Shown one piece after another: positions 27,538-37,500 of a stretch of DNA of 64,000 nt. How positions within the stretch are numbered: the stretch's first letter is position 1; each line of letters opens with the position of its first letter. The translations under genes were made by a program, and so were the position numbers. The DNA comes from an uncultured Rhodopila sp. GTDB taxonomy: Bacteria > Pseudomonadota > Alphaproteobacteria > Acetobacterales > Acetobacteraceae. The notes beneath the pieces are model-generated. The model saw nothing but the letters and a program-made list of their open reading frames with translations. It was not told where the DNA came from and searched no databases. Location of the stretch: the NCBI RefSeq assembly GCF_903944925.1, contig NZ_CAJATU010000155.1, forward strand, positions 1-64,000, in the 5' to 3' direction.

Positions 27538-27656
27538 TCGGTTTGCTTCCAATTCGTAGTTGCCGCCGCATCCGGTGCATGTACCGCATTGCATTGGACC
27601 GGCTGCCCATGGTTCTGTCGGTCTCCTTTCACCAGCGCCTGGATATAGAGAATGTC

Positions 27657-28748
27657 ATGACAAGTGGGGATCACCAAGGCGCACCTGCCGCGACCGCGCA
27701 TGCGGCCGGCCTGAACTACCGCGATGCCGGCGTGGACATCGGCGCCGGCGATGCGCTGGTCGGGATGATCAAGCCGTTGACCAAGGCGACGAACCGGCCC
27801 GGAGTGCTCGGCGGCCTGGGCGGGTTCGCCGCCCTGTTCGACCTGAAGGCCGCCGGGTTTGCCGATCCGGTGCTGGTGTCGTCCACCGACGGGGTTGGCA
27901 CCAAGCTGAAGGTGGCCATCGAGACCGGCCTGCACGACACCGTCGGCATTGACCTGGTCGCGATGTGCGTCAACGACCTCGTCGTGCACGGCGCCGAGCC
28001 GTTGTTCTTCCTTGATTATTTTGCCACCGGCAGGCTGTCCGTGTTGCAGGCCCATGCGGTGATCGCCGGCGTCGCCAGCGGCTGCCACGAGGCCGGGTGT
28101 GCGCTCGTCGGCGGGGAAACGGCGGAAATGCCGGGCATGTATGCCGACAACGACTATGATCTCGCCGGCTTCGCCGTCGGCGCGGCGGAGCGGGGCGCGG
28201 TGCTGCCCAAAGGGGTTGCGATCGGCGACCACGTGCTCGGCCTCGCCAGCAGCGGGGTGCACTCCAACGGGTTTTCGCTGGTGCGGCAGATCGTCAAGGC
28301 CAACGGGCTGGCATGGTCGGACCCCGCGCCGTTCTCGGCGAGGGAAACCGTCGGCGAGACGCTGATGACTCCGACGCGCATCTATGTGCAGTCCGTGCTG
28401 GCGCTGCATCGGGCCGGATTGCTGAAGGCGGCGGCGCATATCACCGGTGGCGGCCTGCCGGGCAACCTGCCGCGGGTGCTGCCGGACGGCACGGTCGCGG
28501 TGCTGCACGCGAAATGGCCGGTGCCCCCGGTGTTTCATTGGCTCGCGCGCACCGGCCGGGTCGCGGTGGAGGAAATGTTGCGGGTGTTCAACTGCGGCAT
28601 CGGCATGGCGCTGGTCGTGTCCGACCCCGACGCGGCGACCGCGCTGCTGGAGTCGCAGGGTGAGACCGTCAGCCGGCTCGGGACGATCGAGGCGGCGAGC
28701 GGCCCCGCCTCCATCCGCGTCGACTCGCCGTCCGGCTGGCTTGCATGA
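27657..28748 (+). CDS. purM: Phosphoribosylformylglycinamidine cyclo-ligase
   Basis: PurM (AIR synthetase) closes the imidazole ring in purine synthesis. The 363-residue product shows [20 protein letters not shown], the nucleotide/Mg motif [36 protein letters not shown] and [11 protein letters not shown], ending with [15 protein letters not shown]. The ATG at 27657 gives the normal length; upstream in-frame ATGs would add an unconserved extension into the divergent promoter. The stop overlaps purN (ATGA). Confidence 0.96.
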   Translation: MTSGDHQGAPAATAHAAGLNYRDAGVDIGAGDALVGMIKPLTKATNRPGVLGGLGGFAALFDLKAAGFADPVLVSSTDGVGTKLKVAIETGLHDTVGIDLVAMCVNDLVVHGAEPLFFLDYFATGRLSVLQAHAVIAGVASGCHEAGCALVGGETAEMPGMYADNDYDLAGFAVGAAERGAVLPKGVAIGDHVLGLASSGVHSNGFSLVRQIVKANGLAWSDPAPFSARETVGETLMTPTRIYVQSVLALHRAGLLKAAAHITGGGLPGNLPRVLPDGTVAVLHAKWPVPPVFHWLARTGRVAVEEMLRVFNCGIGMALVVSDPDAATALLESQGETVSRLGTIEAASGPASIRVDSPSGWLA

Positions 28749-29383
28749 AGCGGCGGACCGCCATCCTGATCAGCGGACGCGGCTCGAACATGGAAGCGCT
28801 GATCGCGGCGGCGCGCGACCCGGCCTATCCGGCCGAAATCGTGCTGGTGTTGTCGAACCGGCCCGACGCGCGCGGGCTGACAACCGCCCGCGCCGCGGGC
28901 ATCGCGGCGGAGGCGATCGATCATCGGGACTTCGGCCGCGATCGTCCGGCGCATGAGGCGGCGATCGACTCGAGGCTGCGCGCCGCCGATGCCGAGATCG
29001 TCTGCCTGGCGGGCTACATGCGGCTGCTGACCCCGTTTCTGGTGGGTGCATGGCAGGGCCGCATGCTGAACATCCATCCCAGTCTGCTGCCGTCTTTCCC
29101 CGGACTGCATACGCACGCCCGGGCGTTGCAGGCCGGAGTCAAGCTGCACGGCTGCACGGTGCATCTGGTGACCGCGGAGATGGATTCGGGTCCGATCCTG
29201 GCGCAGGCGGCGGTACCGGTGCTGGACGGGGATTCGGAGGACGACCTGGCCGAACGCATACTTCGGCAGGAGCATGCGATCTATCCGGCGGCCCTGGCAG
29301 CCCTGGCAACAGGGCGGCCGGTCGGGTCGCCCGGGCCGATGGCGGCGCTGTCAAACCCATTGGGGTGGCAGGTGGCCTGCTGA
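28745..29383 (+). CDS. purN: Phosphoribosylglycinamide formyltransferase
   Basis: PurN transfers a formyl group from 10-formyl-THF to GAR. The 212-residue protein has the usual start [40 protein letters not shown], the catalytic Asn/His in [16 protein letters not shown], and the conserved Asp in [18 protein letters not shown]. It is translationally coupled to purM by a four-base overlap. Confidence 0.96.
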   Translation: MKRRTAILISGRGSNMEALIAAARDPAYPAEIVLVLSNRPDARGLTTARAAGIAAEAIDHRDFGRDRPAHEAAIDSRLRAADAEIVCLAGYMRLLTPFLVGAWQGRMLNIHPSLLPSFPGLHTHARALQAGVKLHGCTVHLVTAEMDSGPILAQAAVPVLDGDSEDDLAERILRQEHAIYPAALAALATGRPVGSPGPMAALSNPLGWQVAC

Positions 29384-29470
29384 CCGCAAGCCCACCGCGA
29401 CGCCGCGGCATTTGTGTTTCGCCCGCCGCAGCATCGCCCTAATGTCCCGCCGAAGGCCAGGAGGCAGGTC

Positions 29471-29737
29471 ATGCGGGCAATATTCGTGCAGATCAAATGC
29501 GAAATGGGTGAGGCGTATCGCGTCGCGCGGGAAGCGGCGGATTCGATCCCGGAAATGTCGGAGCTGTTCTCGACATCCGGGCAATATGATCTGCTGGGAA
29601 AATTTTATCTGGAAGCAAACCAAGACATCGGGCTGTTCGTGACCGAAAAGATACAGACGCTCGCGGGCGTGAAGGACACGCACACGATGATTACGTTCAA
29701 TGCGTTTGGCGGTGGCACGCCGCGGGCCGGCGCATAG
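29471..29737 (+). CDS. Stand-alone Lrp/AsnC ligand-binding (RAM) domain protein
   Basis: The 88-residue protein equals the C-terminal effector-binding domain of Lrp/AsnC regulators and has no DNA-binding helix-turn-helix: MRAIFVQIKCEMGEAYRVAR, SGQYDLLGKFYL, and a closing VKDTHTMITFNAFG. Such stand-alone versions form oligomers that bind amino acids. AGGAGG sits upstream of the ATG at 29471. Target and ligand are unknown. Confidence 0.85.
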   Translation: MRAIFVQIKCEMGEAYRVAREAADSIPEMSELFSTSGQYDLLGKFYLEANQDIGLFVTEKIQTLAGVKDTHTMITFNAFGGGTPRAGA

Positions 29738-29810
29738 CTTTGCCGCCTCCGGGTTGGGCGGGCACTGAAACCATTGCAAGGCCGCCATAAAATAGCCTAG
29801 TGCTTGGGCC

Positions 29811-31382
29811 ATGAGATGGCCCGGTTTCCTGTCGCGCGCGCGGCGTTCCGAAGATCCGGTTGCAGCGGCGGAACCGGACCTTCCGCCTGCGTTCGGCATG
29901 AACTATCTGCGCGCGCGGGCTGGCCTGGACTTCCCATCGGACGCACCGCCGGCCTCCAGCCTGCTGGAACTCGCCGCACCGGACGCCACCCCGGCGGAAG
30001 CCACCCAACCCGAGGCCGCCCAACCGGACGCCATCCCGCCGGACCCGCCGCCCGTTGAGACCGGCGCCCCGGACGAAGCGATCACCTGCGAGACCTTCAT
30101 TCGTCAAGCTGAAGAGGCTCTTGCGCGCGGCGACTGGGCCGGGGCGGAACAGATCTGGCGGGCGGTGCGAACGGTGATCCCGCAATTCTGGTATTCCTAC
30201 ACCGGGGGTGCCGCCGCGTTGCGCGGCCTTGGCCGGTACGATGAGGCAAAGCAACTGCTGGCCGAAGCGGCGGTTCTGGTCCCGCAGGAGCGCGCGGTCC
30301 TGCTGGAGCAGGGCCGCCTTGCGATGGATGTTTCGGATTGGCCTGCGGCGGAGGCGCATTGGCGGGCCGCCCTGACTTGCGATGTCCGGCCCTGGTGGGT
30401 CTACACGGAACTGGCCGGTGCGCTGGAACATCAAGGCCGGCTGTCCGAGGCCGAGGCGGTGTTGTTGGAAGCCCGGCTTCGCTGCGACGAGCCTGAGGCG
30501 ATCGCCCTCTATATCCTTCCGGGCCTGCTGGCCTGGAAGCGCGAGGACTGGGCGGCTGCGGTTACCTATTGGGCGGAGGCGAGGCAGCGGTTTCCGGACA
30601 ACGAAGAGTTCCCCGGCCGGCATCACGAGGCATTGATGCGTCTGGCTGAGCACGACCCGGTCGCCCATCAGACGGCCGTGCGGGGGCGTGACATGCCGTC
30701 GCCTGCCGATACAGATGCTCGGGCAATCGTGTTGCGCTTCGAAAGCCTGGGCGGGACCGGGCCGGATGGCGGTTGTGAGTTTGGCTGCTTCCAGCGCGCT
30801 TTCGATGCCGAACCACTGGGTTTGCTCCGCTGGGCGGCGGTATCGCCGGAGGCCCTGATCGCGATGCTGGAGGCGCGTTTCGCGCGCGTTGGCGACGCGG
30901 ATGCCATGTCAGTCGCTCCGCACGAGGGCCAGTGGGAGATCACCGACACTGTCTATGGCACAAAGATGCACAGTTTCGTGTCGAGTCTCACTGTTTCGGC
31001 CGACCAGATGCTGGGCCAAGCGAGCATGCGGATGCGTTTCTTGCGCGACAAGCTGATCGCCGATCTCGATAATCCGGGAAAGATTTTCGTTCTGAAGTCG
31101 GCGTGGCGACCCGTCACCGCAGCCGAGATCGAAGCGCTCGGGCGCGCGATTCGGCGTTACGGCTCGGGGGAGTTGCTGTGCGTCTGCAACGCGGATGCAG
31201 CGCATCCGGAAGGCGATATCGTCGCAGCGGTACCCGGCATTTTCATCGGATACCTGGACTTCTCCGGCCATCCTGATGCGCCGAGCCGCAAACCAGGGTG
31301 GTTGGCACTTTGCCGCAAAATGCTTGGCATAAGCGACGCCACAGCGCGCACGCCGCTATTGGCCGACGCCGGGCCCGGCTGA
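29811..31382 (+). CDS. TPR protein with C-terminal DUF1796-like domain
   Basis: The 523-residue protein has a Pro/Ala-rich linker to about residue 85, then tandem TPR-like helix pairs at about 90-285 (EEALARGDWAGAEQIWRAV; LAGALEHQGRLSEAEAVLLE). A domain starting near 305 carries the FESLGGTGPDGGCEFGCFQR and AEPLGLLRWA motifs, which I associate with DUF1796-type proteins often encoded near glycan-biosynthesis genes. Typical members read FESLGDNCEFG; here several residues are inserted between SLG and CEFG. No signal peptide. Function unknown. Confidence 0.7.
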   Translation: MRWPGFLSRARRSEDPVAAAEPDLPPAFGMNYLRARAGLDFPSDAPPASSLLELAAPDATPAEATQPEAAQPDAIPPDPPPVETGAPDEAITCETFIRQAEEALARGDWAGAEQIWRAVRTVIPQFWYSYTGGAAALRGLGRYDEAKQLLAEAAVLVPQERAVLLEQGRLAMDVSDWPAAEAHWRAALTCDVRPWWVYTELAGALEHQGRLSEAEAVLLEARLRCDEPEAIALYILPGLLAWKREDWAAAVTYWAEARQRFPDNEEFPGRHHEALMRLAEHDPVAHQTAVRGRDMPSPADTDARAIVLRFESLGGTGPDGGCEFGCFQRAFDAEPLGLLRWAAVSPEALIAMLEARFARVGDADAMSVAPHEGQWEITDTVYGTKMHSFVSSLTVSADQMLGQASMRMRFLRDKLIADLDNPGKIFVLKSAWRPVTAAEIEALGRAIRRYGSGELLCVCNADAAHPEGDIVAAVPGIFIGYLDFSGHPDAPSRKPGWLALCRKMLGISDATARTPLLADAGPG

Positions 31383-31398
31383 CGCTTCGGGCTTCCGA

Positions 31399-31557
31399 CT
31401 AAAGCAGGAATACCGCCAGACCGATCAGGACAACGACGACGAACACGACCACGCCGGCGATGGCGGTGGTGAAGCTGGTCCACGTCTTGGCCCGATCCTC
31501 AGTCAGCGCCTCGATCGCTTCGGGTTCGGTGGAGCGGGCATTGCTTTCGCTGGCCAT
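31399..31557 (-). CDS. 52-aa single-span membrane protein, possibly aa3 oxidase subunit IV-like
   Basis: The frame starts MASESNARSTEPEAIEALTE, continues EDRAKTWTSFTTAIAG, then has one strongly hydrophobic helix (VVVFVVVVLIGLAVFLL) to the C-terminus. The layout of an acidic helix, W-x2-F and a terminal span recalls the small alphaproteobacterial aa3-type cytochrome oxidase subunit IV, but no oxidase genes are near. It converges on the TPR gene, 16 bp apart. Confidence 0.5.
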   Translation of the reverse strand: MASESNARSTEPEAIEALTEDRAKTWTSFTTAIAGVVVFVVVVLIGLAVFLL

Positions 31558-31635
31558 GATATCCCTCGACCGGTTTTGTCACTTTGTACGGGCGGACCGG
31601 GTGCCTCGACAAGAGGTTCCGACCCCTGCGCCCGA

Positions 31636-31905
31636 TCACGTGACCCGGTGCCCGCCTTCGGCCACGACGGTCAGGTTGAAGGCGACGTGTCCGAGGCGCC
31701 GCAGCATCTCCGGCAAAGGCGGCTGTTTCGGCATCGGGCCATCCGACAGAAAAGCGTGCCACGCCCGCCAGTCGCGTTCGGTCAGGTTCAACGCGCGGCG
31801 CCGGTCGTCCGGCGTCAGGCTGATCCGGTCGCTGAGGTCGTGAAACAGATCGAGCTGCGACCGCGCAACCTCAAAGCTCGCTTGCCAATCGAGAGCCGGT
31901 ACCAT
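31636..31905 (-). CDS. Hypothetical 89-aa soluble protein
   Basis: I do not recognise this protein. It is helical and charged (SFEVARSQLDLFHDLSDRIS; ALNLTERDWRAWHAFLSD). The ATG at 31905 is preferred because GGAGG lies five bases before it; an in-frame ATG at 31917 has no SD. The TERDWRAWHAFL helix pair is reminiscent of Xre/MbcA/ParS-type antitoxins, but no toxin frame accompanies it. Confidence 0.5.
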   Translation of the reverse strand: MVPALDWQASFEVARSQLDLFHDLSDRISLTPDDRRRALNLTERDWRAWHAFLSDGPMPKQPPLPEMLRRLGHVAFNLTVVAEGGHRVT

Positions 31906-32076
31906 CGTAGCCTCCATCCTGCATCAACGCTCAAAAGATGGATTCGGCACAAGGCGCGATTCGGTGCGGCGGGTGGCCGTTTCGTGGCATCACGTTAAAA
32001 CCGCGTTACCCGCCCGGGCGTGACGGGCCGAGGGCTGTCGCCTATCCTGCGAAGCCGCGGGGGAGGAGAGTCTGGT

Positions 32077-33798
32077 ATGGAACTGGCCCGGGCACGCAAG
32101 GCGCGCATGACGCCTCGTCACGGCGGCAGGGTACTGGCGGACGCGCTGGTGGCCCAGGGTATCGACCATGTGTTCGAGGTCCCCGGCGAGAGTTTCCTCG
32201 ACACGCTCGACGGCCTCTATGACCAGGGCAAGAAGCTGAAGCTGGTGACGTGCCGGTTCGAGGCGGGCGCGGTGAACATGGCCGAGGCATACGGCAAGCT
32301 GACCGGCCGCCCGGCGGCGGCGATGGTGACCCGCGGCCCCGGCGCGTGCCATGGCGCCATCAGCGTTCATGTCGCTTTCCAGGACAGCACGCCAATGCTG
32401 CTGTTCGTCGGCCAGATCCCGCATCAGGACACCGGCCGGGATGCCTTCCAGGAAGTTGACTACCGGCAGATGTTTGCGCCGTTGGCGAAGTGGGTGACCC
32501 AGATCGACTACGCGAAGCGCATTCCGGAAGTGGTCGCCCACGCGGTCGATGTCGCCACCAGCGGACGGCCCGGGCCGGTGGTGATCGCGCTGTCGGAGGA
32601 GATGCAGAAGGATATCGTCACGGTTCCGGACCTGCCGCGCGGTGCGGTCAGCCCGGCTTTCCCTGATCCGGAAGCGATGCTCCGCATGCGGAGCATGCTG
32701 GCGAAGGCAAAGCGGCCGGTCGCGGTCGTCGGCGGATCGTGCTGGAGCGCCGAGGGCCGCGCCGCCTTGCGGGATTTCCTGGTCGCCAACGATATTCCCG
32801 TCACCGTGGGATTTCGGCGGCAGGGTCATTACGACGGCACACAGGCCAATTTCGCCGGCGATCTCGGCGTCGGCTCCGATCCCGGTCTTATCGCCAAATT
32901 CAAGGAAGCCGACCTGATCCTGGCGATCGGCAGCCGGTTGGGCGATGCGGTGACGCAGGGCTACACGCTGCTCGACATGGCCGGCAGCGTGCCGATTATC
33001 CATGTTCTGCCGGATGGCGCGGACATCGGACGGGTGTTCCGGGTAGCGCTCGGGATCGTCTCCGACCTCAACACGTTTGCAATTGCCGCTGCCGGGCTGG
33101 ACCCGGTCAAGCCGGCCTGGAGCCGCTGGACCCGGGAACTACGGTCGTTGCGAGAAGCGCAGCGGGCGGTGCCGAACTACCAGGGACCGTTGAACCTCGG
33201 CACGGCGATGCGGGAACTGGAGGGGATGCTGACCCCGGACGCGATCGTTACGACGGACGCGGGCAACTTCTCCGGCTGGGCGAGCCGGTTCCTGAATTTC
33301 AGCGACGGCCAGCGCTATATCGGACCGACGAACGGCGCGATGGGCTACAGCGTGCCGGCGGCTGTCGGCGCCAAGATCGCATTCCCGGACCGCATGGTCG
33401 TCAGCATGGTCGGCGATGGCGGCTTCCTGATGACCGGGCAGGAGATTGCGACGGCATTTCATAACGATATCGCGCCGATCGTGCTGGTGTTCAATAACGG
33501 CATGTATGGAACGATCCGGATGCATCAGGAGCGCGCCTATCCGTGGCGGGTGTCCGGCACCAGCCTGACCAATCCCGACTTTCGCAAGTACATTGAGGCA
33601 TTCGGCGGACATGGCGAAGTTGTGATCGAAACGGCGGATTTCGCACCGGCCTTCCGGCGCGCGGTGGAGAGCGGCAAGCCGGCGCTGATCGAGTTGCAGA
33701 CCAATCCCGATCAGATCACCACGCGGGCGACGATCGCCGATCTGCGAGCCGGAACGAAACCGCCGAAACGTTCCGCAGCGGGCAAGGCGGAGCGATAG
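32077..33798 (+). CDS. Thiamine diphosphate-dependent enzyme, acetolactate synthase-like
   Basis: The 573-residue protein has the three-domain ThDP decarboxylase/synthase layout. The N-terminal Pyr domain has VFEVPGESFLDTLDGLYD with the catalytic Glu in VTCRFEAGAVNMAEAYG, the middle domain holds VVGGSCWS, and the C-terminal PP domain has VGDGGFLMTGQEIATA followed by VLVFNNGMYGTIRMHQE, the ThDP/Mg motif. GGGAGGAG precedes the ATG at 32077. It stands alone, without the regulatory subunit of IlvBN. Which 2-keto acid it uses cannot be told. Confidence 0.85.
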   Translation: MELARARKARMTPRHGGRVLADALVAQGIDHVFEVPGESFLDTLDGLYDQGKKLKLVTCRFEAGAVNMAEAYGKLTGRPAAAMVTRGPGACHGAISVHVAFQDSTPMLLFVGQIPHQDTGRDAFQEVDYRQMFAPLAKWVTQIDYAKRIPEVVAHAVDVATSGRPGPVVIALSEEMQKDIVTVPDLPRGAVSPAFPDPEAMLRMRSMLAKAKRPVAVVGGSCWSAEGRAALRDFLVANDIPVTVGFRRQGHYDGTQANFAGDLGVGSDPGLIAKFKEADLILAIGSRLGDAVTQGYTLLDMAGSVPIIHVLPDGADIGRVFRVALGIVSDLNTFAIAAAGLDPVKPAWSRWTRELRSLREAQRAVPNYQGPLNLGTAMRELEGMLTPDAIVTTDAGNFSGWASRFLNFSDGQRYIGPTNGAMGYSVPAAVGAKIAFPDRMVVSMVGDGGFLMTGQEIATAFHNDIAPIVLVFNNGMYGTIRMHQERAYPWRVSGTSLTNPDFRKYIEAFGGHGEVVIETADFAPAFRRAVESGKPALIELQTNPDQITTRATIADLRAGTKPPKRSAAGKAER

Positions 33799-33811
33799 GG
33801 CAAGCCTGCCA

Positions 33812-33838
33812 ACGGGCGCGGCAGTTCATGCCGCCCGT
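33812..33838 (+). terminator. Hairpin after the ThDP enzyme gene
   Basis: ACGGG pairs with CCCGT and CGGCA with TGCCG around a short loop with a two-base bulge, 14 bp past the stop codon. There is no T-tract. The remaining 200 bp before the next gene contain only a candidate promoter-like AT-rich patch near 33965-34010 and no gene I can support. Confidence 0.4.
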
Positions 33839-34040
33839 AACGCCGTGGCGCTTCCATTGCACAAGCCACATTCCCGGTATTGCCAAGACGGTGGAAATTC
33901 ATGTGATCGAGCCCGAGGGCCATCAAACACGACAAATGCGCCGGAAGTAAACTTGATGCGGATTGCAAACTATATGCATTGACCTGCTCAATGTAAACGA
34001 ATATGGAGGCAAAGTTACACCACCACAGGGGTAAGGTCAC

Positions 34041-34271
34041 ATGATGACGAGGTCACACGTTCTGATCCTGGCGACGGCCGCTTTCACACTTTCCGCGGCC
34101 AATGTTTTCGCCCAGCAACCCGCCACCAGCCCAAGCTCACCTGCCGCGAGCGGTGCCGCTACCGGCGCGCCGGCAGCTAATCCCGCGGCCAATCCCGTCG
34201 TGAGTGGAGACAGGTCGACGATCTCCGGCGATAAGGCCGCTACGACAGACCAGAAGACCGAGCAGCAATAA
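34041..34271 (+). CDS. Small secreted Ala/Pro/Ser-rich protein, 76 aa
   Basis: A Sec signal peptide is clear: basic start, hydrophobic LILATAAFTLSAA, cleavage after VFA in ANVFAQQ. The mature ~52 residues are disordered and low-complexity (Ala, Pro, Ser, Thr, Asn; then GDRSTISGDKAATTDQKTEQ). AAGGTC precedes the ATG. A similar signal-peptide plus low-complexity protein lies at 50023 on the other side of the glucan island. Function unknown; periplasmic and probably unstructured. Confidence 0.6.
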   Translation: MMTRSHVLILATAAFTLSAANVFAQQPATSPSSPAASGAATGAPAANPAANPVVSGDRSTISGDKAATTDQKTEQQ

Positions 34272-34346
34272 GACCGCCCGAGCAGTGCCGTGGCTGACGC
34301 CTGAGGATTGCGGATAACCTTCGCTCAGCCGCTGTTCTAACCGCGC

Positions 34347-34391
34347 AAACTCCGTACCGGCGTTACCTGCAGGTACGGAGTTTTGCTTTTT
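34347..34391 (+). terminator. Rho-independent terminator
   Basis: AAACTCCGTACC pairs perfectly with GGTACGGAGTTT (12 bp, 13-base loop) and is followed by TTTTGCTTTTT. It ends the transcript of the small secreted protein and insulates it from the glgE promoter downstream. Confidence 0.85.
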
Positions 34392-34533
34392 GAGGAAGGT
34401 CACTTTCGGTATCCCCGCCTCGCCAACACTGACAGGCCATGGTCACTGATCTACACGCGACATTTATGGTTTCGTTTCAGATTGGGTTCCCGCAGATAAC
34501 ATGCAGTTGAACCCGACATGACTGGTCTCCCCT

Positions 34534-34558
34534 GGAACTCCGTTGGTATCCCGGCGTT
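34534..34558 (+). promoter_or_regulatory. EcfG-type (general stress response) promoter of the glgE-treS-glgB operon
   Basis: GGAAC at 34534-34538 and CGTT at 34555-34558 are separated by 16 bases, the exact GGAAC-N16/17-CGTT consensus of alphaproteobacterial sigma EcfG. Transcription would start near 34565, only about five bases before the predicted ATG at 34570, implying a very short leader. That fits the lack of a good SD. Confidence 0.75.
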
Positions 34559-34569
34559 CTTTCGGGGTG

Positions 34570-37500
34570 ATGAACCTGTCCCAGCCCGGGTTTCCAAAGG
34601 CCAAAACCGACTGGTCAGCTCCCTCCGGCGAGAGGGGGCGCCATTCCGCGGTCAACGTGTATCATCTTCACCCGCTGGCGGCCGGTCCGCTCGCGGGATG
34701 GGTCGATACGTTCGCGCGCATTGCCGCCATGGGCTTCAGCCACGTGTGCGTCGCCCCTCCGTTCGAACCTGGCGCGGGCGGCGACATCTTCATCCACGCA
34801 ACGTTCGACCGGTTGCACCCGGCGCTGGGGTTCGAGGGTTCGGCCGAGCAGGGAATAGCGCTCGCCGCCGATTTCGCCACCAGGACGGGTCTGCGGCTGA
34901 TGCTGGACATCGCCCCCGGCCAGATCGCCGTCGATTCACCGTTGCGGCAGCGTCAGTCGGACTGGTTCGCCTCCCCTGCCGAAGCGGGTGGCGCCGATCC
35001 CAGGCGCGCGCCGCAACGGGTTGACGTCGCGCTGCCGCGGTTCGAGCGCACGTCTCTGACCGATGCCGTCTCGGGCTGGTGGGCCGAACGCATGTCGGTG
35101 TTTGTGCGGGCCGGCGTGGCGGGTTTTCGCTGCCTGACGCTCGATCGCGTCCCGGCGTCTTTTTGGCGCCGCCTGCTGGGGTCCCTCCGAGCGGCGAACC
35201 CGGACACGTTGTTCCTGGCATGGACCCCCGGGGTGGATTGGGGCGCCGTCCGCTCCCTGGCCGGGGCGGGGTTCGACCTGACCTGTTCCTCTGCCGGCTG
35301 GTGGGACGGGCGGGCCTCCTGGTTCCTTGACGAACACGCCTTGCTGCGGGACGTGGCCCCGGCGCTCGCCGGACCGGAGCCGTCATTCCTCGAACGGTTG
35401 GCCCGGCGTCTGCCGCCCGGGGCGGACCATGCTGCCGCCTACCGCTTCGCCCTGGGTGTCGCGGTCGCGACCGGCGCGGGCCTCTTTCTCCCCATGGGTT
35501 TTGAATACGCAGCCGATCGGCGGTTCGATTCGGCACGGGCGAACCAGGAGGATATGGAGGCGGTTCGGCGGGATGCGCCGCTGGACCTGTCGGGCGACAT
35601 CGCCGCGGCCATCCGACTGAGCCGGACCATGCCGGAGGCCAGGATCTTGCGCCCGCTGACCGGGCCGGAGTCGCCTGTATCGGCTCTGCTGCGGTCCGAT
35701 GCGGCGGATATCCGGGACGCGGACGAGGCGGACCTGCTGCTGATCAATCCCGACACCGTCTATCCCGCTGCCCTGCCGTTTTCGCTCTCACCGTTGCCGG
35801 CGGCGGCCGGGGCGGCGTTTGAGGTGGACGATGCCGCCGATAGTGCGTTGCGCCCCGGGGAGGTTCGGATTCTGCGGTGTCGCAGGACTCCGGACATCGC
35901 CGGCGGCGGTTCGTCCGAGTTGTCCCGCGCCTGGGCCGAATCGACCCGTATCGCGGTCGAGGCGGTGCGGCCGGTGGTTCTGGGCGGCGACTTTCCGGTC
36001 AAGACGGTCGTCGGCAGGCGCTTCACCGTCAGCGCCGACGTGTTTGGCGACGGGCATGATGTGCTGGCCGCCGATTTGCTGTGGCGGCCCGCGGACCAGT
36101 CCGCATGGCAGCGCATCCCAATGGCAAAGCTTATCAACGACCGGTGGGAAGCCTCGGTCGGGTTGGAACGGGTGGGGCTTTACCATTTTGCTGTAGAGGG
36201 CTGGTGGGATCAGTGGGGCACCTTCACCCATGACCTGCATGCGAAGGCGGCAGCCGGCCAGGACGTCAGCCTGGAGATCCAGGAAGGCCGCCATCTGATC
36301 GAGCTCGCGGCCGCCCGCTCCACCGGCCCCCTGGCCGAGCGGCTGGCCGCCGCCACGTCGGCTGATGCGGAGACGCTGCTGTCGGATGACCTGAAGGCGG
36401 CGATGAAGCAGGCCGATGCCCGCCCCTTCGCCGCCCGCAGCCCGATCTACTCAGCCCGTGCCGATCGGCCGGCGGCGGAGTTCGCGAGCTGGTATGAATT
36501 GTTTCCCCGCTCGGCGACGCATGATCCGGCGGTCCACGGCACCTTCCGCTCGGTCATCCAGCGGCTGCCGGACATCCGCGCCATGGGCTTTGACGTGCTG
36601 TATTTCCCGCCCATCCATCCCATCGGCCGGGTGAACCGCAAGGGACGCAACAACAGCCTGAAGGCCGGGCGTGACGATGTCGGCAGCCCCTACGCCATCG
36701 GCAGCGCCGAGGGCGGGCATGATGCGGTGCATCCCCAGCTTGGCACGCTGGAGGACTTCCGGGCGCTGTTGCGGGCGGCCCATCAGCACGGGCTGGAACT
36801 GGCGCTGGATTTCGCCATCCAATGCGCGCCGGACCACCCCTGGGTCACCGAACACCACGACTGGTTCCGCTGGCGGCCGGACGGATCCATGCGCTATGCC
36901 GAAAACCCACCGAAAAAGTATGAGGACATCGTCAACCCGGACTTCTACGGCGAGGCCTCGTTCCCCGGCGTGTGGCTGGCATTGCGCGACGTGATCCAGT
37001 TCTGGATCGACCAGGGCGTGCGCATCTTCCGCGTGGATAACCCGCACACCAAGCCGCTGCCGTTCTGGCACTGGATGATCGCCGACATCCAAGGCCGGCA
37101 CCCGGACGTGCTGTTCCTGGCCGAAGCGTTCACCCGGCCCAAGCTCATGTACCGCCTGGGAAAGGTCGGATTCTCGCAGTCCTACACCTACTTCACCTGG
37201 CGTGAGACGAAGTACGAACTGACCGAGTACCTCACCGAGCTGACCAGCCCGCCGGTCGCCGACTTTTACCGGCCGAATTTTTTCGTCAACACGCCCGACA
37301 TCAACCCGGTCTACCTGCAGCACGCCAACCGGGCGGCCTTCCTGATTCGCGCCGCACTGGCGGCGACCCTGTCCGGCCTGTGGGGTGTCTATTCCGGCTT
37401 CGAGATCTGCGAATCGGCCCCTCTGCCGGGCCGCGAGGAATACCTGGATTCGGAAAAATACGAGATCCGCCCGAGGAACTACGCCGCACCGGGCAACATC

